64,000 nucleotides of DNA, from positions 37,064 through 101,063 of the forward strand of contig VHCW01000004.1 of the NCBI GenBank assembly GCA_016871575.1, given 5' to 3'. The notes under the pieces were generated by a model that saw only the letters and a program-made list of their open reading frames with translations, did not search any database and was not told where the DNA came from. The DNA is from Verrucomicrobiota bacterium. Lineage in GTDB: Bacteria > Verrucomicrobiota > Verrucomicrobiia > Palsa-1439. Below are positions 29,832-38,531 of this stretch, piece by piece (position 1 is the stretch's first letter; each line of letters opens with the position of its first letter). A program made the position numbers and the translations under genes.

Positions 29832-31175
29832 ATGACTCGACGTGACTTCGTCCGCACCACGGCGGCAACCACTGCCGCTCTCACTTGGCTCGGCGCCAAA
29901 ATCGCCCCCAACGTTTTCGCTGCCGATGCCGGGAAACCCGCCCTGCTCGGCGGCCAACGCGCCCACCCCGGCGGCTGGCCGAAATGGCCGGATTGGCGGA
30001 AAGAATGGGAACCCGAAATCCTCGACATCCTCCGCAGCGGTCGCTGGTCCCGCGCCGGTAGCGGCGGCAAAGTGCCGGTCTTTGAGGAGGAATGGGCGAA
30101 ACTGCTCGGCGCGAAGAAAGCGTTGGCCACGGCCAGCGGCACGACCGCGCTCATCACCAGCCTCTATGCGGTCGGTGTGGATGCCGGCGACGAAGTGATC
30201 GTCGCGCCCTACACGTTCATTGCCACCTACAATTCCGTCCTGATCCAGAAAGCGTTGCCCGTGTTCGCCGACACCGATCCCGAGACGTTCACCATGGACC
30301 CGAAATCCATCGAGAGCCGGATCACCGAGCGCACCAAGGCCATCCTGCCCGTCCACATCTACGGCATGCCGTGCTACATGGACGAGATCAACGCCATCGC
30401 CAAGAAACACAAACTCGCCGTCGTCGAGGACGCCTGCCAGGCGTGGCTCGCCGAGTACAAAGGCCGCAAGTGCGGCACGCTCGGCGACCTCGGTTGCTTC
30501 AGCTTCCAGAACTCCAAGCACATCCCCTCCGGCGAAGGCGGCGCCGTTACCGGCATGAATGAGAAGCTGGTGGACAAATGCCATTCCTACCACAATTGCG
30601 GGCGTTCCTTCGGCGCCAACACCGGCACCGGCAGCTTCACTCGCGGCAATAACTTCCGGATGCAACATTTCCAAGCCTCCATCCTCCTCTCGCAGTTCGA
30701 GAAGCTGAAGAAGGAAACCGCGCACCGCCAAGCGAATGCCGACTACCTGATCGCCGGGCTGAACGAAATCGGCGGCATCGCCCCCGCGCGGCTGCCGGAG
30801 AAGAGCCGCGCGGTCTGGCATGTGTTCCCGATGCGTTATGACGCGACACAATTCAACGGCCTGACAAAAAGCCAGTTCATGAAAGCGCTCAGCGCGGAGG
30901 GTATTTCCAGTGGCGGCGGCTATCACGAGCAATACAACGACGGTCTGCTCGACGAAGCAATCAACTCGGCCGGCTACAAACGACTTTGGAACGTCAAGCG
31001 CCTGAAAGCCTATCGCGAGAGCTTCAAGGATTTGAAAGGCAACGCCCAAGTCTGCGCCAACATGGTTCGAATCTCCCAGAACATGCTTTTGGCCGACCGC
31101 AGCGCCATGGATCACATCCTCGACGCCATCCGCAAGATCAAAGCTTACAGCGCCGAGTTGGCGAAGAAGGCGTAG
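29832..31175 (+). CDS. DegT/DnrJ/EryC1/StrS family PLP-dependent aminotransferase with N-terminal Tat signal
   Basis: MTRRDFVRTTAATTAALTW; EDACQAWLAEYKGRKCGTLGDLGCFSFQNSKHIPSGEGGAV PLP-lysine region. Confidence 0.9.
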   Translation: MTRRDFVRTTAATTAALTWLGAKIAPNVFAADAGKPALLGGQRAHPGGWPKWPDWRKEWEPEILDILRSGRWSRAGSGGKVPVFEEEWAKLLGAKKALATASGTTALITSLYAVGVDAGDEVIVAPYTFIATYNSVLIQKALPVFADTDPETFTMDPKSIESRITERTKAILPVHIYGMPCYMDEINAIAKKHKLAVVEDACQAWLAEYKGRKCGTLGDLGCFSFQNSKHIPSGEGGAVTGMNEKLVDKCHSYHNCGRSFGANTGTGSFTRGNNFRMQHFQASILLSQFEKLKKETAHRQANADYLIAGLNEIGGIAPARLPEKSRAVWHVFPMRYDATQFNGLTKSQFMKALSAEGISSGGGYHEQYNDGLLDEAINSAGYKRLWNVKRLKAYRESFKDLKGNAQVCANMVRISQNMLLADRSAMDHILDAIRKIKAYSAELAKKA

Positions 31176-31181
31176 TCATTG

Positions 31182-31516
31182 TATGAATGCATATCAAGTG
31201 ATGCTGGCGGCGCTTCTTGTTCTTATAGCATGGGACCAACCGTGGTTGGCCAAAACATAGCATTTGAGGTCTCTGTTGTTTCTTTGGGTGACATCAAGGA
31301 GGAATGGCACGCGAAAGCGATGAAAGCCAGACCGTATGTGTCGGCCACGATGACCTACTCCAAGAAATACGAGGCCAAGTATGCGGTGGATGGGAATCCG
31401 CAAACCGAGTGGGTGTAGAAAGGACCGTTCGGAAAGATCTCGTTCAAGATGTCTGCTGCGATCCGTTGTTCGTTGATTATCGTGGAAGCACGAAGATGGT
31501 CGTGATCAACTCCTGA
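31182..31516 (+). pseudogene. frameshifted remnant of a secreted F5/8 (discoidin)-like domain protein
   Basis: Signal-peptide-like MNAYQVMLAALLVLIAWDQPWLA in one frame, VSATMTYSKKYEAKYAVDGNPQTEWV in another. Confidence 0.45.
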
Positions 31517-31720
31517 CTCTGGACAAGTTTCTCAGATAACCTTGCAGCGCACTTCTGTCGATACATGTCACTGACGGGAATCGGTGTTCATCGCAACAAG
31601 CAATCCGCCTTCGCTGAAGCTTCGGCGGACAGGCCCGCCAGCGGCGGACAAGTCACGCCACGCGGACAGGTCGGCGGACACGATGGCGGACAAGACCAGC
31701 GTCAGTTTCTGATTCTTTTG
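31516..31720. repeat. dispersed hairpin repeat, copy A
   Basis: Shares gcgcacttctg(t/c)cgat..tgtcactgac..g..atcggtgttcatcgc..caatccgccttcgctgaagcttcggcggac with copies B and C; also gtcagtttctgattctt with C. Confidence 0.8.
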
Positions 31721-31769
31721 AGTCTGTCGCCATGCTTGACTCGGTTGATGGAACCGTTATGCTGAAGCC

Positions 31770-31997
31770 GTGAAGACTGTCGCAAATAGACCGACGCAGC
31801 CCGCGCTTCTTGAGCATTTCCGTGCGGCGAAAGCCGCGGATCGGAAACGCGATTGGCGTCGTCTTGCGCGGAAAGAGGTCACTCCCAAACAGGCGCAAGC
31901 TGAGAATGCTCTCTTTGCGCGTTGCGCGAAACTTCAAATTTTGAACTTGGCGGAAACCATGGCCTATTTCCGCCGCCATCAGCAACGTCGTCCATAG
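31770..31997 (+). CDS. small basic protein, candidate antitoxin of a two-gene module
   Basis: 75 aa ORF 18 nt upstream of a nucleotidyltransferase-like ORF, directly after repeat A. Confidence 0.5.
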   Translation: MKTVANRPTQPALLEHFRAAKAADRKRDWRRLARKEVTPKQAQAENALFARCAKLQILNLAETMAYFRRHQQRRP

Positions 31998-32014
31998 AAC
32001 GTGGCGGGAGTGCT

Positions 32015-32791
32015 GTGGCTACGTCCCGTCCCCAAACGAAGATCCAAGATTACCGTTCCATTCTCGCGCTGCCGGAGGGAGCGAATCTGGTGGTTGTCGG
32101 CGGACAAGCAGTGAGTATTTGGGCAGACCGTTATCTGGCCACTGAACCGGAACTACGACCATACTTGCCATTCACGAGCAAGGACCTCGATGTGTTGGGT
32201 GATTACCTTGACCTCGACCATCTGGCCAAGGCAACCGGTTTCAGGAAAGAATCGGCGCCGCGCAAGTTGTTGATTCCATCGGCCGGGTACTTGGAGATTC
32301 CGAGAGCGGGAGCGCGACCGATCAAGGTTGAGGTATTGAAGCGAATCCACGGCGTCATGACCACGGAAGCGAAAGCAACGGCTTTGGTCGTCAAACATGA
32401 AGGTCTCCGATTCCGTGTCCTACATCCGGTGATCCTGCTGAAAGCGAAATTGGAAGCGGCGGTTGGTTTGCCGCAGGACAAACCCGGACTGGAACGTCAG
32501 GACGTGCGTCATCTGAAGATCATGCTCTTGTGCGTTCGCGGTTTCTTGCGAGAGCTTATCATGGCGGTCGAAATCGACAAGCTTCCCGCCAGAGATTGCC
32601 TGAACTTGTTGGAAGGAACAATGGCGTTAGCCATGAACCGATCTGGAGTAAAGGCGCTAAAGAAGCATGGCATTGACTGGACAAGCGCTCTTCCAATAGC
32701 CGCCTTGGAACATGTGACGAGTGCGAAGTTGCAAAACTTCCGGGACAAACGTCTGCCCCGATGGCTAGATGTTCTCCAGTCGTCGAGGTGA
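32015..32791 (+). CDS. nucleotidyltransferase-fold protein (AbiEii-like candidate)
   Basis: NLVVVGGQAVSIWADRYL...LPFTSKDLDVLGDYLDL: GG...T/SKDLDV pattern of the MNT superfamily. GTG start with GGGAG upstream. Confidence 0.55.
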   Translation: MATSRPQTKIQDYRSILALPEGANLVVVGGQAVSIWADRYLATEPELRPYLPFTSKDLDVLGDYLDLDHLAKATGFRKESAPRKLLIPSAGYLEIPRAGARPIKVEVLKRIHGVMTTEAKATALVVKHEGLRFRVLHPVILLKAKLEAAVGLPQDKPGLERQDVRHLKIMLLCVRGFLRELIMAVEIDKLPARDCLNLLEGTMALAMNRSGVKALKKHGIDWTSALPIAALEHVTSAKLQNFRDKRLPRWLDVLQSSR

Positions 32792-32807
32792 CCCGTTGTC
32801 AATTCCC

Positions 32808-32930
32808 CACTCTGGACGGATCTTTCAGGCTACCTTGCGGCGCACTTCTGCCGATGCTTGTCACTGACCGGCATCGGTGTTCATCGCAAAGGGCAATCCG
32901 CCTTCGCTGAAGCTTCGGCGGACAAGTCGG
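32808..32930. repeat. dispersed hairpin repeat, copy B
   Basis: gcggcgcacttctgccgatgcttgtcactgaccggcatcggtgttcatcgcaaagggcaatccgccttcgctgaagcttcggcggacaagtcgg. Confidence 0.85.
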
Positions 32931-33000
32931 CGGCCACGACGATTTTGTTCGAAGCAGAACCAGCTTGTCAACGCAGGATCAATTGCGCAGGATATGTCCG

Positions 33001-33240
33001 ATGAGATTCGAAGTTGTTGGGAACATTCGTCAAATCGAAGCCATCGCCACCGGTGGAGGAATCCGCATTTTGCGTTACCTGCGCAAGCAGCATGGGGATG
33101 GGCGCTGGCGCAAGTTGAAAGGCGTCGCCGAAGTTCGGCTTCCCAACGGGGCGCTGCGCACAGTGGAGTTGCATTGGTACGAAGCTCACGGTATTGGTAA
33201 GCGTGACATGAAGATTAAGCGGTATCTGGAAACGCCATGA
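33001..33240 (+). CDS. conserved small protein of a two-gene module (first gene)
   Basis: MRFEVVGNIRQIEAIATGGGIRILRYLRKQHGDGRWRKLKGVAEVRLPNGALRTVELHWYEAHGIGKRDMKIKRYLETP; ATGA overlap with next ORF. Confidence 0.75.
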   Translation: MRFEVVGNIRQIEAIATGGGIRILRYLRKQHGDGRWRKLKGVAEVRLPNGALRTVELHWYEAHGIGKRDMKIKRYLETP

Positions 33241-33470
33241 AGACAACCAAACACCAATTTGCTCTTTGTCTGGACAACACCGATTACGAGGCCTCATTGA
33301 TTTGCGGGAAAGTCTATCCGGTCGTCTCCGATCCGAACGCCGCGAAAGATGCGTTGCTGCGAGTGATTGACGAGGACGGCGAGGACTATCTCTTCCCTGA
33401 AGACCTGTTCGCGTTGGTGGATTTCCCGCGTCAGGTGGAAAGAAAATTGCTGGCCCTTGCCAGCGCGTAG
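33237..33470 (+). CDS. conserved small protein of a two-gene module (second gene)
   Basis: FALCLDNTDYEASLICGKVYPVVSDPNAAKDALLRVIDEDGEDYLFPEDLFALVDFPRQVERKLL. Confidence 0.75.
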   Translation: MKTTKHQFALCLDNTDYEASLICGKVYPVVSDPNAAKDALLRVIDEDGEDYLFPEDLFALVDFPRQVERKLLALASA

Positions 33471-33500
33471 CCATCGGCATTGAATACGGGGTTCTGTAGT

Positions 33501-33645
33501 CGCGCCCTTCTGCCGATGCCTGTCACTGACAGGTATTGGTGTTCATCGCCAAGAGCAATCCGCCTTCGCCAAGGCTTCCGCCTACGTCAGAACTACGGCG
33601 GACAAGTCGGTTTATTGTCCGAGTCAGCTTCTGATTCTTGACTGT
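33501..33645. repeat. dispersed hairpin repeat, copy C
   Basis: cttctgccgatgcctgtcactgacaggtattggtgttcatcgccaagagcaatccgccttcgccaaggcttccgcc...cggcggacaagtcgg...gtcagcttctgattcttgactg. Confidence 0.8.
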
Positions 33646-33675
33646 TTTCTCGGTAGCGTGTGATATAATCCTGAC

Positions 33676-34005
33676 ATGATTGATCTGGTCGAACAACGCA
33701 GGAAGTCCATCGCGGAATTGTGCCGTCGGCACGAAGTCCGTCGCTTGGAGCTTTTCGGCTCGGCGGCGCGCGGGGATTTTCAGCCGGCCAAAAGCGACTT
33801 GGATTTTGTGGTCCAGTTTGCGCGGACTGGCTACACCGGTTACGCGGATGCGTTCCTTGAATTTGCGGAGGCGTTGGAAGAATTGTTTGGCCGCAAGGTG
33901 GACGTGCTGACGGAACGGATGATTCGAAGTCCGCATTTCCGCGCCGCCGTGGACGCCACGCGGCAGGTGGTCTATGAAGAACGAAGCGAGACAAAGACTG
34001 CTTGA
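33676..34005 (+). CDS. MNT-type minimal nucleotidyltransferase (antitoxin of a HEPN/MNT module)
   Basis: VRRLELFGSAARGDFQPAKSDLDFVVQF (GSx10DxD). Confidence 0.92.
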   Translation: MIDLVEQRRKSIAELCRRHEVRRLELFGSAARGDFQPAKSDLDFVVQFARTGYTGYADAFLEFAEALEELFGRKVDVLTERMIRSPHFRAAVDATRQVVYEERSETKTA

Positions 34006-34124
34006 CGTGTTGGAAGCCTGTCGTGCCGTTGAACGATTCGCTCGCGGACGACGAGATCGTATGGGACGTGGTGGAGAACAAACTGCCGATTCTGTGCCGC
34101 CAAGTGGAGAAGTTTTTGAAGTGA
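33974..34124 (+). pseudogene. HEPN (DUF86-like) toxin with internal deletion
   Basis: N-terminal MKNEARQRLLDVLEACRAVERFA in one frame. C-terminal NDSLADDEIVWDVVENKLPILCRQVEKFLK* in another frame about 60 nt downstream. The RX4-6H core is absent. Confidence 0.7.
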
Positions 34125-34560
34125 CAATCGACGGCTTGGGATTGGGCAAGAAGATTTGAGGGCAAAAAGATTCCGCAATGTTCTTGCCGGCCGTTAGCGC
34201 GGCATGTGGACGAAACCGCCAGAAAACCACCGGTTCTTGCCTCAGCCCCCTGCCACTGCTCCGGCGACGATGCAGTGGAAACCCGTCCTGATCTTTTCCA
34301 TCCTCGCCGAGCCTGTGCGCCGGGCGTTGTTGAGGGCGCTGTTGGTGACGATGCCCGACCCGACCGATGGCCGTCGGTGCCGGTGGTGAAATCGCCGGAA
34401 GGCATCGTGATTGATTTCGGTTTCTGCCTGTTGCGGTTGTAACAAATGTTCCCGCCCGCGGCGGATGAACTTCGGTGGGCCAGCCGGTTTGTTCCGTTCG
34501 GGGTGTCTTTGCGCAGATTCGTCAAGAGTCAGGGGTGACTCCGTCACCTATTGCAACTGG

Positions 34561-34578
34561 TTGTAACAACTGTTACAA
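34561..34578. promoter_or_regulatory. palindrome TTGTAACA-AC-TGTTACAA, candidate operator
   Basis: Perfect 8-bp arms about 85 bp upstream of the 34664 start; related half-site TTGTAACA at about 34438. Confidence 0.4.
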
Positions 34579-34663
34579 ATGTTTGCGACTCCGGGAGAGG
34601 GGGCACGGTGAAAAGTTGACTTTGGATGCGCCTGCTGACACACTTTCGTTGCGCCGAGAGACA

Positions 34664-36997
34664 ATGGAGACACAACAGCCACAAGAATCCGTTCCGTCCG
34701 CCGCCGTGAAGCCGGCCCCGCTGGAGCCGCCGGTGCGCCGGGTGTTGTGGACATCGTGCGGCTGGGCGGCGCATCTGGGCGTGGTGGCGTTGCTGGGGAC
34801 GTTGGTGCTGTTCACGTTTGTCAACACGCTGCGCAACACCGAGTTCGCGCTCGACAACAAATTCATCATCCTCGAAGACCCGCGCCTGCGGCAGGCGAAA
34901 TCGGAAAACGTCAAGCTGATCTTTACGCAGGACTACTGGTACCCGAAGGCGGTGAGCGGGCTGTACCGGCCGCTGACGACGTTGTCCTACCTGTTCAACT
35001 ACGCGGTGTTGCACAGCGGCGACCGCGCGGCCAGTTACCACTGGATAAACCTGTTGTTTCACTGGCTGAATGCGGTGTTGATTTATTACTTCGTGTTGGT
35101 GCTGATGGACAAGCTCTGGCCGTCGTTGTTGACGGCGCTGCTGTTTGCAATCCACCCGATTGTCACAGAGTCGGTCACCAACATCGTCGGGCGGGCCGAC
35201 TTGTTTGCGATGGCTGCCGTGTTGGGGGCGTTTCTTTGTTATGCCAAAAGCACTGTTTCGACCGGCTGGCGCAGGCTCTTGTGGCTGCTGGTGATGACGG
35301 CGGTGACGACGCTGGGCGTGTTCTGCAAGGAAAGCGCGGTCGTCGTGCTGCCGGTGATGGTGTTGTACGATTTCACCTACCGTTTCCAACAGCGGGTCGG
35401 AAACCGGGCGCTCAACGTGCTGGCCAATGCGTGGGACTTTTTCCTGAAAGGCTACGTTGCGGTGCTGCCGGCGGTGGCGGTGATGTTTTATGTGCGGTCC
35501 AAGGTGTTTGGGAATTTGCGTCCGCCCGAGCTGCCGTTTGTGGACAATCCGCTGATTGATCTCGGCTTCTGGGAAGCGCGCCTGACGGCGATCAAGATTG
35601 TGGGGCGATATTTCTGGCTGTTTTTCTGGCCGGCGCGGCTCTCGTGCGATTACTCCTACAACGAGATTCCGCTGGTGCAATTCCCGTTGAATAGCTGGGA
35701 AGACTGGAAATCGGTCGCTGTGTTGGCGCTGGTGCTGGCGATTGTGGCGTTGGCCGTGCTCAATTACCGCCGGCACAAGGCGATCTTTTTCCTCGTCGCG
35801 TTTTTCTTCCTGACGTTCCTGCCATCGTCGAACCTGGTGCCGAATCCAACATTCGGGCTGTCGCTGTGGGACAACACGGCGTGGTGCATCGGCAGCATCA
35901 TGGCGGAGCGATTCATGTACCTGCCGTCCATCGCCTACGCGGGGCTGACGGTCATCTTGATTTATGCGCTCTGCCGGAAAGTGGTTGCGCGGCTGGACAT
36001 CTCGGCGTGGGCGCAACGCGTCTGGTTGCAGTCGCTGGCGCGCGGTTTCCTCTGCGTGCTGGCGCTGGTGTACGGCGTCCGGACGTTCTTCCGCAACTAC
36101 GATTGGGACGACGATGTCCGGCTCTGGACCAAGGCCGCCGAGGTCTGCCCCAACAGTTTCAAGAGCCACAAATCCCTTGCCTACGCGCTCTACGAAAAAG
36201 ATCCGCAAGGCAAGAACATTGACCGCATCATCGAGGAAGGCGAAAAAGCCGCGCAGATCACCGACCGCGCGCAGATCGTTTTCCTCCACCTCGGCGCCTA
36301 CTACCGCATCAAGGGCGACCTGCTCTCGCAACGCGGCGCCGACGGCGCGCTGGTTCCCACGCCCGAAAGCAGGCCCTTCTACCAGAAATCCATCGAGACC
36401 TTGCGCCGCGCCGTGCCGTTGGATCACAGCTTCAACAACGAGAACCGGACCAAGGAACTGAAACGCGGACGCAAACCGGAAGACATCCCGGACATCGGCA
36501 ACCACGAGATTTATTGGAACCTTGGCCATTCCTGCATGAGGATCGGCCTCTACAACGACGCCCGCGAAGCTTACCGTTACATGCGCCACCTCTCGCCGGC
36601 CAATCCCGACGCCTACATCAGCCTCGCGTCCGTTGCCATCGCGCAAAACCGGCTCGAAGAAGCCGCCGTCCACCTCCTGCAAACACTGCTGCTCGACAAC
36701 AACCGGCAGGAAGCGCTCCGCACCCTCATCAACGTCTATCGCCAGATTGACCGCGAAGGCACCGCGCTCGTCTTCTCCCCCGGCACACAGGCGCAACCCC
36801 GGCTCAATGCCGACAGCGCGCTCGTCCGCAAACACCTCTGCGCCGCCTACCTCGATCTCGTCCAGGCGTTCATCGTGGCCAAACAATACGAGCTTGCCCA
36901 AAACACCCGCCAGAATGCCCTGGCCGCCTACAGGTGCGAGCCTGGTCCCTTCGACCAACTCATCGCCACCATTCCGCCCTCCAAACGAAAACCGTGA
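34664..36997 (+). CDS. multi-TM glycosyltransferase-like/TPR membrane protein (TMTC/PMT-like)
   Basis: Many TM segments; LLFAIHPIVTESVTNIVGRADLFA motif; C-terminal TPR-like helices. Confidence 0.7.
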   Translation: METQQPQESVPSAAVKPAPLEPPVRRVLWTSCGWAAHLGVVALLGTLVLFTFVNTLRNTEFALDNKFIILEDPRLRQAKSENVKLIFTQDYWYPKAVSGLYRPLTTLSYLFNYAVLHSGDRAASYHWINLLFHWLNAVLIYYFVLVLMDKLWPSLLTALLFAIHPIVTESVTNIVGRADLFAMAAVLGAFLCYAKSTVSTGWRRLLWLLVMTAVTTLGVFCKESAVVVLPVMVLYDFTYRFQQRVGNRALNVLANAWDFFLKGYVAVLPAVAVMFYVRSKVFGNLRPPELPFVDNPLIDLGFWEARLTAIKIVGRYFWLFFWPARLSCDYSYNEIPLVQFPLNSWEDWKSVAVLALVLAIVALAVLNYRRHKAIFFLVAFFFLTFLPSSNLVPNPTFGLSLWDNTAWCIGSIMAERFMYLPSIAYAGLTVILIYALCRKVVARLDISAWAQRVWLQSLARGFLCVLALVYGVRTFFRNYDWDDDVRLWTKAAEVCPNSFKSHKSLAYALYEKDPQGKNIDRIIEEGEKAAQITDRAQIVFLHLGAYYRIKGDLLSQRGADGALVPTPESRPFYQKSIETLRRAVPLDHSFNNENRTKELKRGRKPEDIPDIGNHEIYWNLGHSCMRIGLYNDAREAYRYMRHLSPANPDAYISLASVAIAQNRLEEAAVHLLQTLLLDNNRQEALRTLINVYRQIDREGTALVFSPGTQAQPRLNADSALVRKHLCAAYLDLVQAFIVAKQYELAQNTRQNALAAYRCEPGPFDQLIATIPPSKRKP

Positions 36998-37014
36998 AAT
37001 CGCCGCGCACCGCG

Positions 37015-37602
37015 ATGACGCCTTTCGAGACGTTCGCCCCGCTCAACGAAGTTCCGTTCATCCGCCACGCCTTTACCCGGCGCACCGCTGCCGACACCAA
37101 GGCCGCCGATTACGAACAACAACTCGTCCGTTCCTTCGGCTGCGACCGATTCGCCCGCGCCGAGCAAATCCACGGCAACGGCGTCGCCCTCGTCACCCAA
37201 CCCGGCGCCTATCCGGCGGTTGACGCGCTCATTACCACCGCGCCGGGGCTGCCGCTGCTGGTCCGCTGCGCCGACTGCGCCCCCCTTTTCCTCGTTGCCC
37301 CGCAGGCAATCGGGCTTGTCCACTCCGGCAAGAAAGGCACGCTCGCCAACGTCGCCGGCGCCGCCGTTGCCGCGATGCCGGCGCGCCCGGCGGACATCCT
37401 CGCCGTCATCGGCCCCTGCATCGGTCCTTGCCACTACGACATGGATCTCTGGACTCCGCTGGAAGAACAGCTTCGCGCCGCCGGTGTCCGCAACATCCAC
37501 AACGAACGCCGCTGCACCGCCTGTCATCTTGACCTCTACTATTCGTATCGCGCCGAGCGCGGCCGCACCGGCCGCATGTTCGCGTTCCTTGCCCTCCGCT
37601 AA
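37015..37602 (+). CDS. pgeF: PgeF/YfiH multicopper polyphenol oxidase family (laccase domain)
   Basis: QIHGNGVALVTQPG...PLLVRCADCAPLFLVAPQAIGLVHSGKKGTLANV...VIGPCIGPCHYDM. Confidence 0.88.
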   Translation: MTPFETFAPLNEVPFIRHAFTRRTAADTKAADYEQQLVRSFGCDRFARAEQIHGNGVALVTQPGAYPAVDALITTAPGLPLLVRCADCAPLFLVAPQAIGLVHSGKKGTLANVAGAAVAAMPARPADILAVIGPCIGPCHYDMDLWTPLEEQLRAAGVRNIHNERRCTACHLDLYYSYRAERGRTGRMFAFLALR

Positions 37603-37645
37603 TCCCGGCGTGACAAACGCTGCCCGCTGGCCGTATCTTGGCGGC

Positions 37646-38485
37646 ATGAAAATCAGCATTTTTGGACTCGGCATCATTGGCGGCACGTGGGCCGACAACC
37701 TGTTGCAGGACGGCCATGAAGTGCGCGGCTGGAACCGCACGCCCAAACCGTCGCAGTTTTCCTACACGCACGACGCCTGCGCCGCCGCGGAGTGCGCCGA
37801 ATTGCTTCACATCGTTGTCGCCGATCCGCCCGCCGTGCAGGGCGTGCTGGATCGGATCAAACCCGTCCTGCATTCCGGTCAGATTGTTGTCCAATCCAGC
37901 ACCATTTCGCCGGCGGCCTCCCGCGATTTCGCCGCGCAAGTCGAGGCAACCGGCGCGTCGTTCCTGGAGGCGCCGTTCACCGGCAGCAAAATCGCCGCCG
38001 AACAACGCAAGCTGGTCTTCTTCGTCGGCGGCGACAAGGCGGTGTTGAAACGCGCCCGCCCCGTGTTGTCGCGGCTGTCCAGCCACATCAAGCACGTCGG
38101 TCCCGTCGGCAGCGCCTCGGCGATCAAGCTGGCGTTCAACATCAACATCGCCCTCGTCGGCTCGGCGCTGGGCGAAAGCCTGAGTTTCGCGCGGGCCGCC
38201 GGCATCTCCGATGACGATTATTTCTCGGCGCTGCGCCTGAACGTGAGTTGGTCCGGCCTCGCTGAGTTGAAGGAACCCAAGCTGCGCGCCGCCGATTACG
38301 CGCCACAGTTTTCGCTGAAACACATGGGCAAAGACCTCCGCCTCGCGCTGGAAACCGCCGGCGGAACCCTGCCATTGCCGCAGACCCGGATGCTCGCCAG
38401 TTTTTATCAGGCCGCCCTGGACCGCGGCTGGGGCGACGACGATTTCATCGGGTTGTTCCGTCTGGTGCAAGGGCGCGCGCACTGA
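37646..38485 (+). CDS. NAD(P)-dependent oxidoreductase (3-hydroxyisobutyrate dehydrogenase family)
   Basis: MKISIFGLGIIGGTWADNLLQDGHEVRGWNRT; EAPFTGSKIAAEQRKLVFFVGGD. Confidence 0.9.
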   Translation: MKISIFGLGIIGGTWADNLLQDGHEVRGWNRTPKPSQFSYTHDACAAAECAELLHIVVADPPAVQGVLDRIKPVLHSGQIVVQSSTISPAASRDFAAQVEATGASFLEAPFTGSKIAAEQRKLVFFVGGDKAVLKRARPVLSRLSSHIKHVGPVGSASAIKLAFNINIALVGSALGESLSFARAAGISDDDYFSALRLNVSWSGLAELKEPKLRAADYAPQFSLKHMGKDLRLALETAGGTLPLPQTRMLASFYQAALDRGWGDDDFIGLFRLVQGRAH

Positions 38486-38531
38486 CTCTTTTTGCTGGCG
38501 TCCAGCGGCTGGGTCTGCCTACTCTCTGCCC

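Noticed and set aside
31516-33645. Integron attC array
   Set aside because: No convincing GTTRRRY/RYYYAAC core sites and no integrase gene in the window; only a hairpin-rich dispersed repeat is supported.
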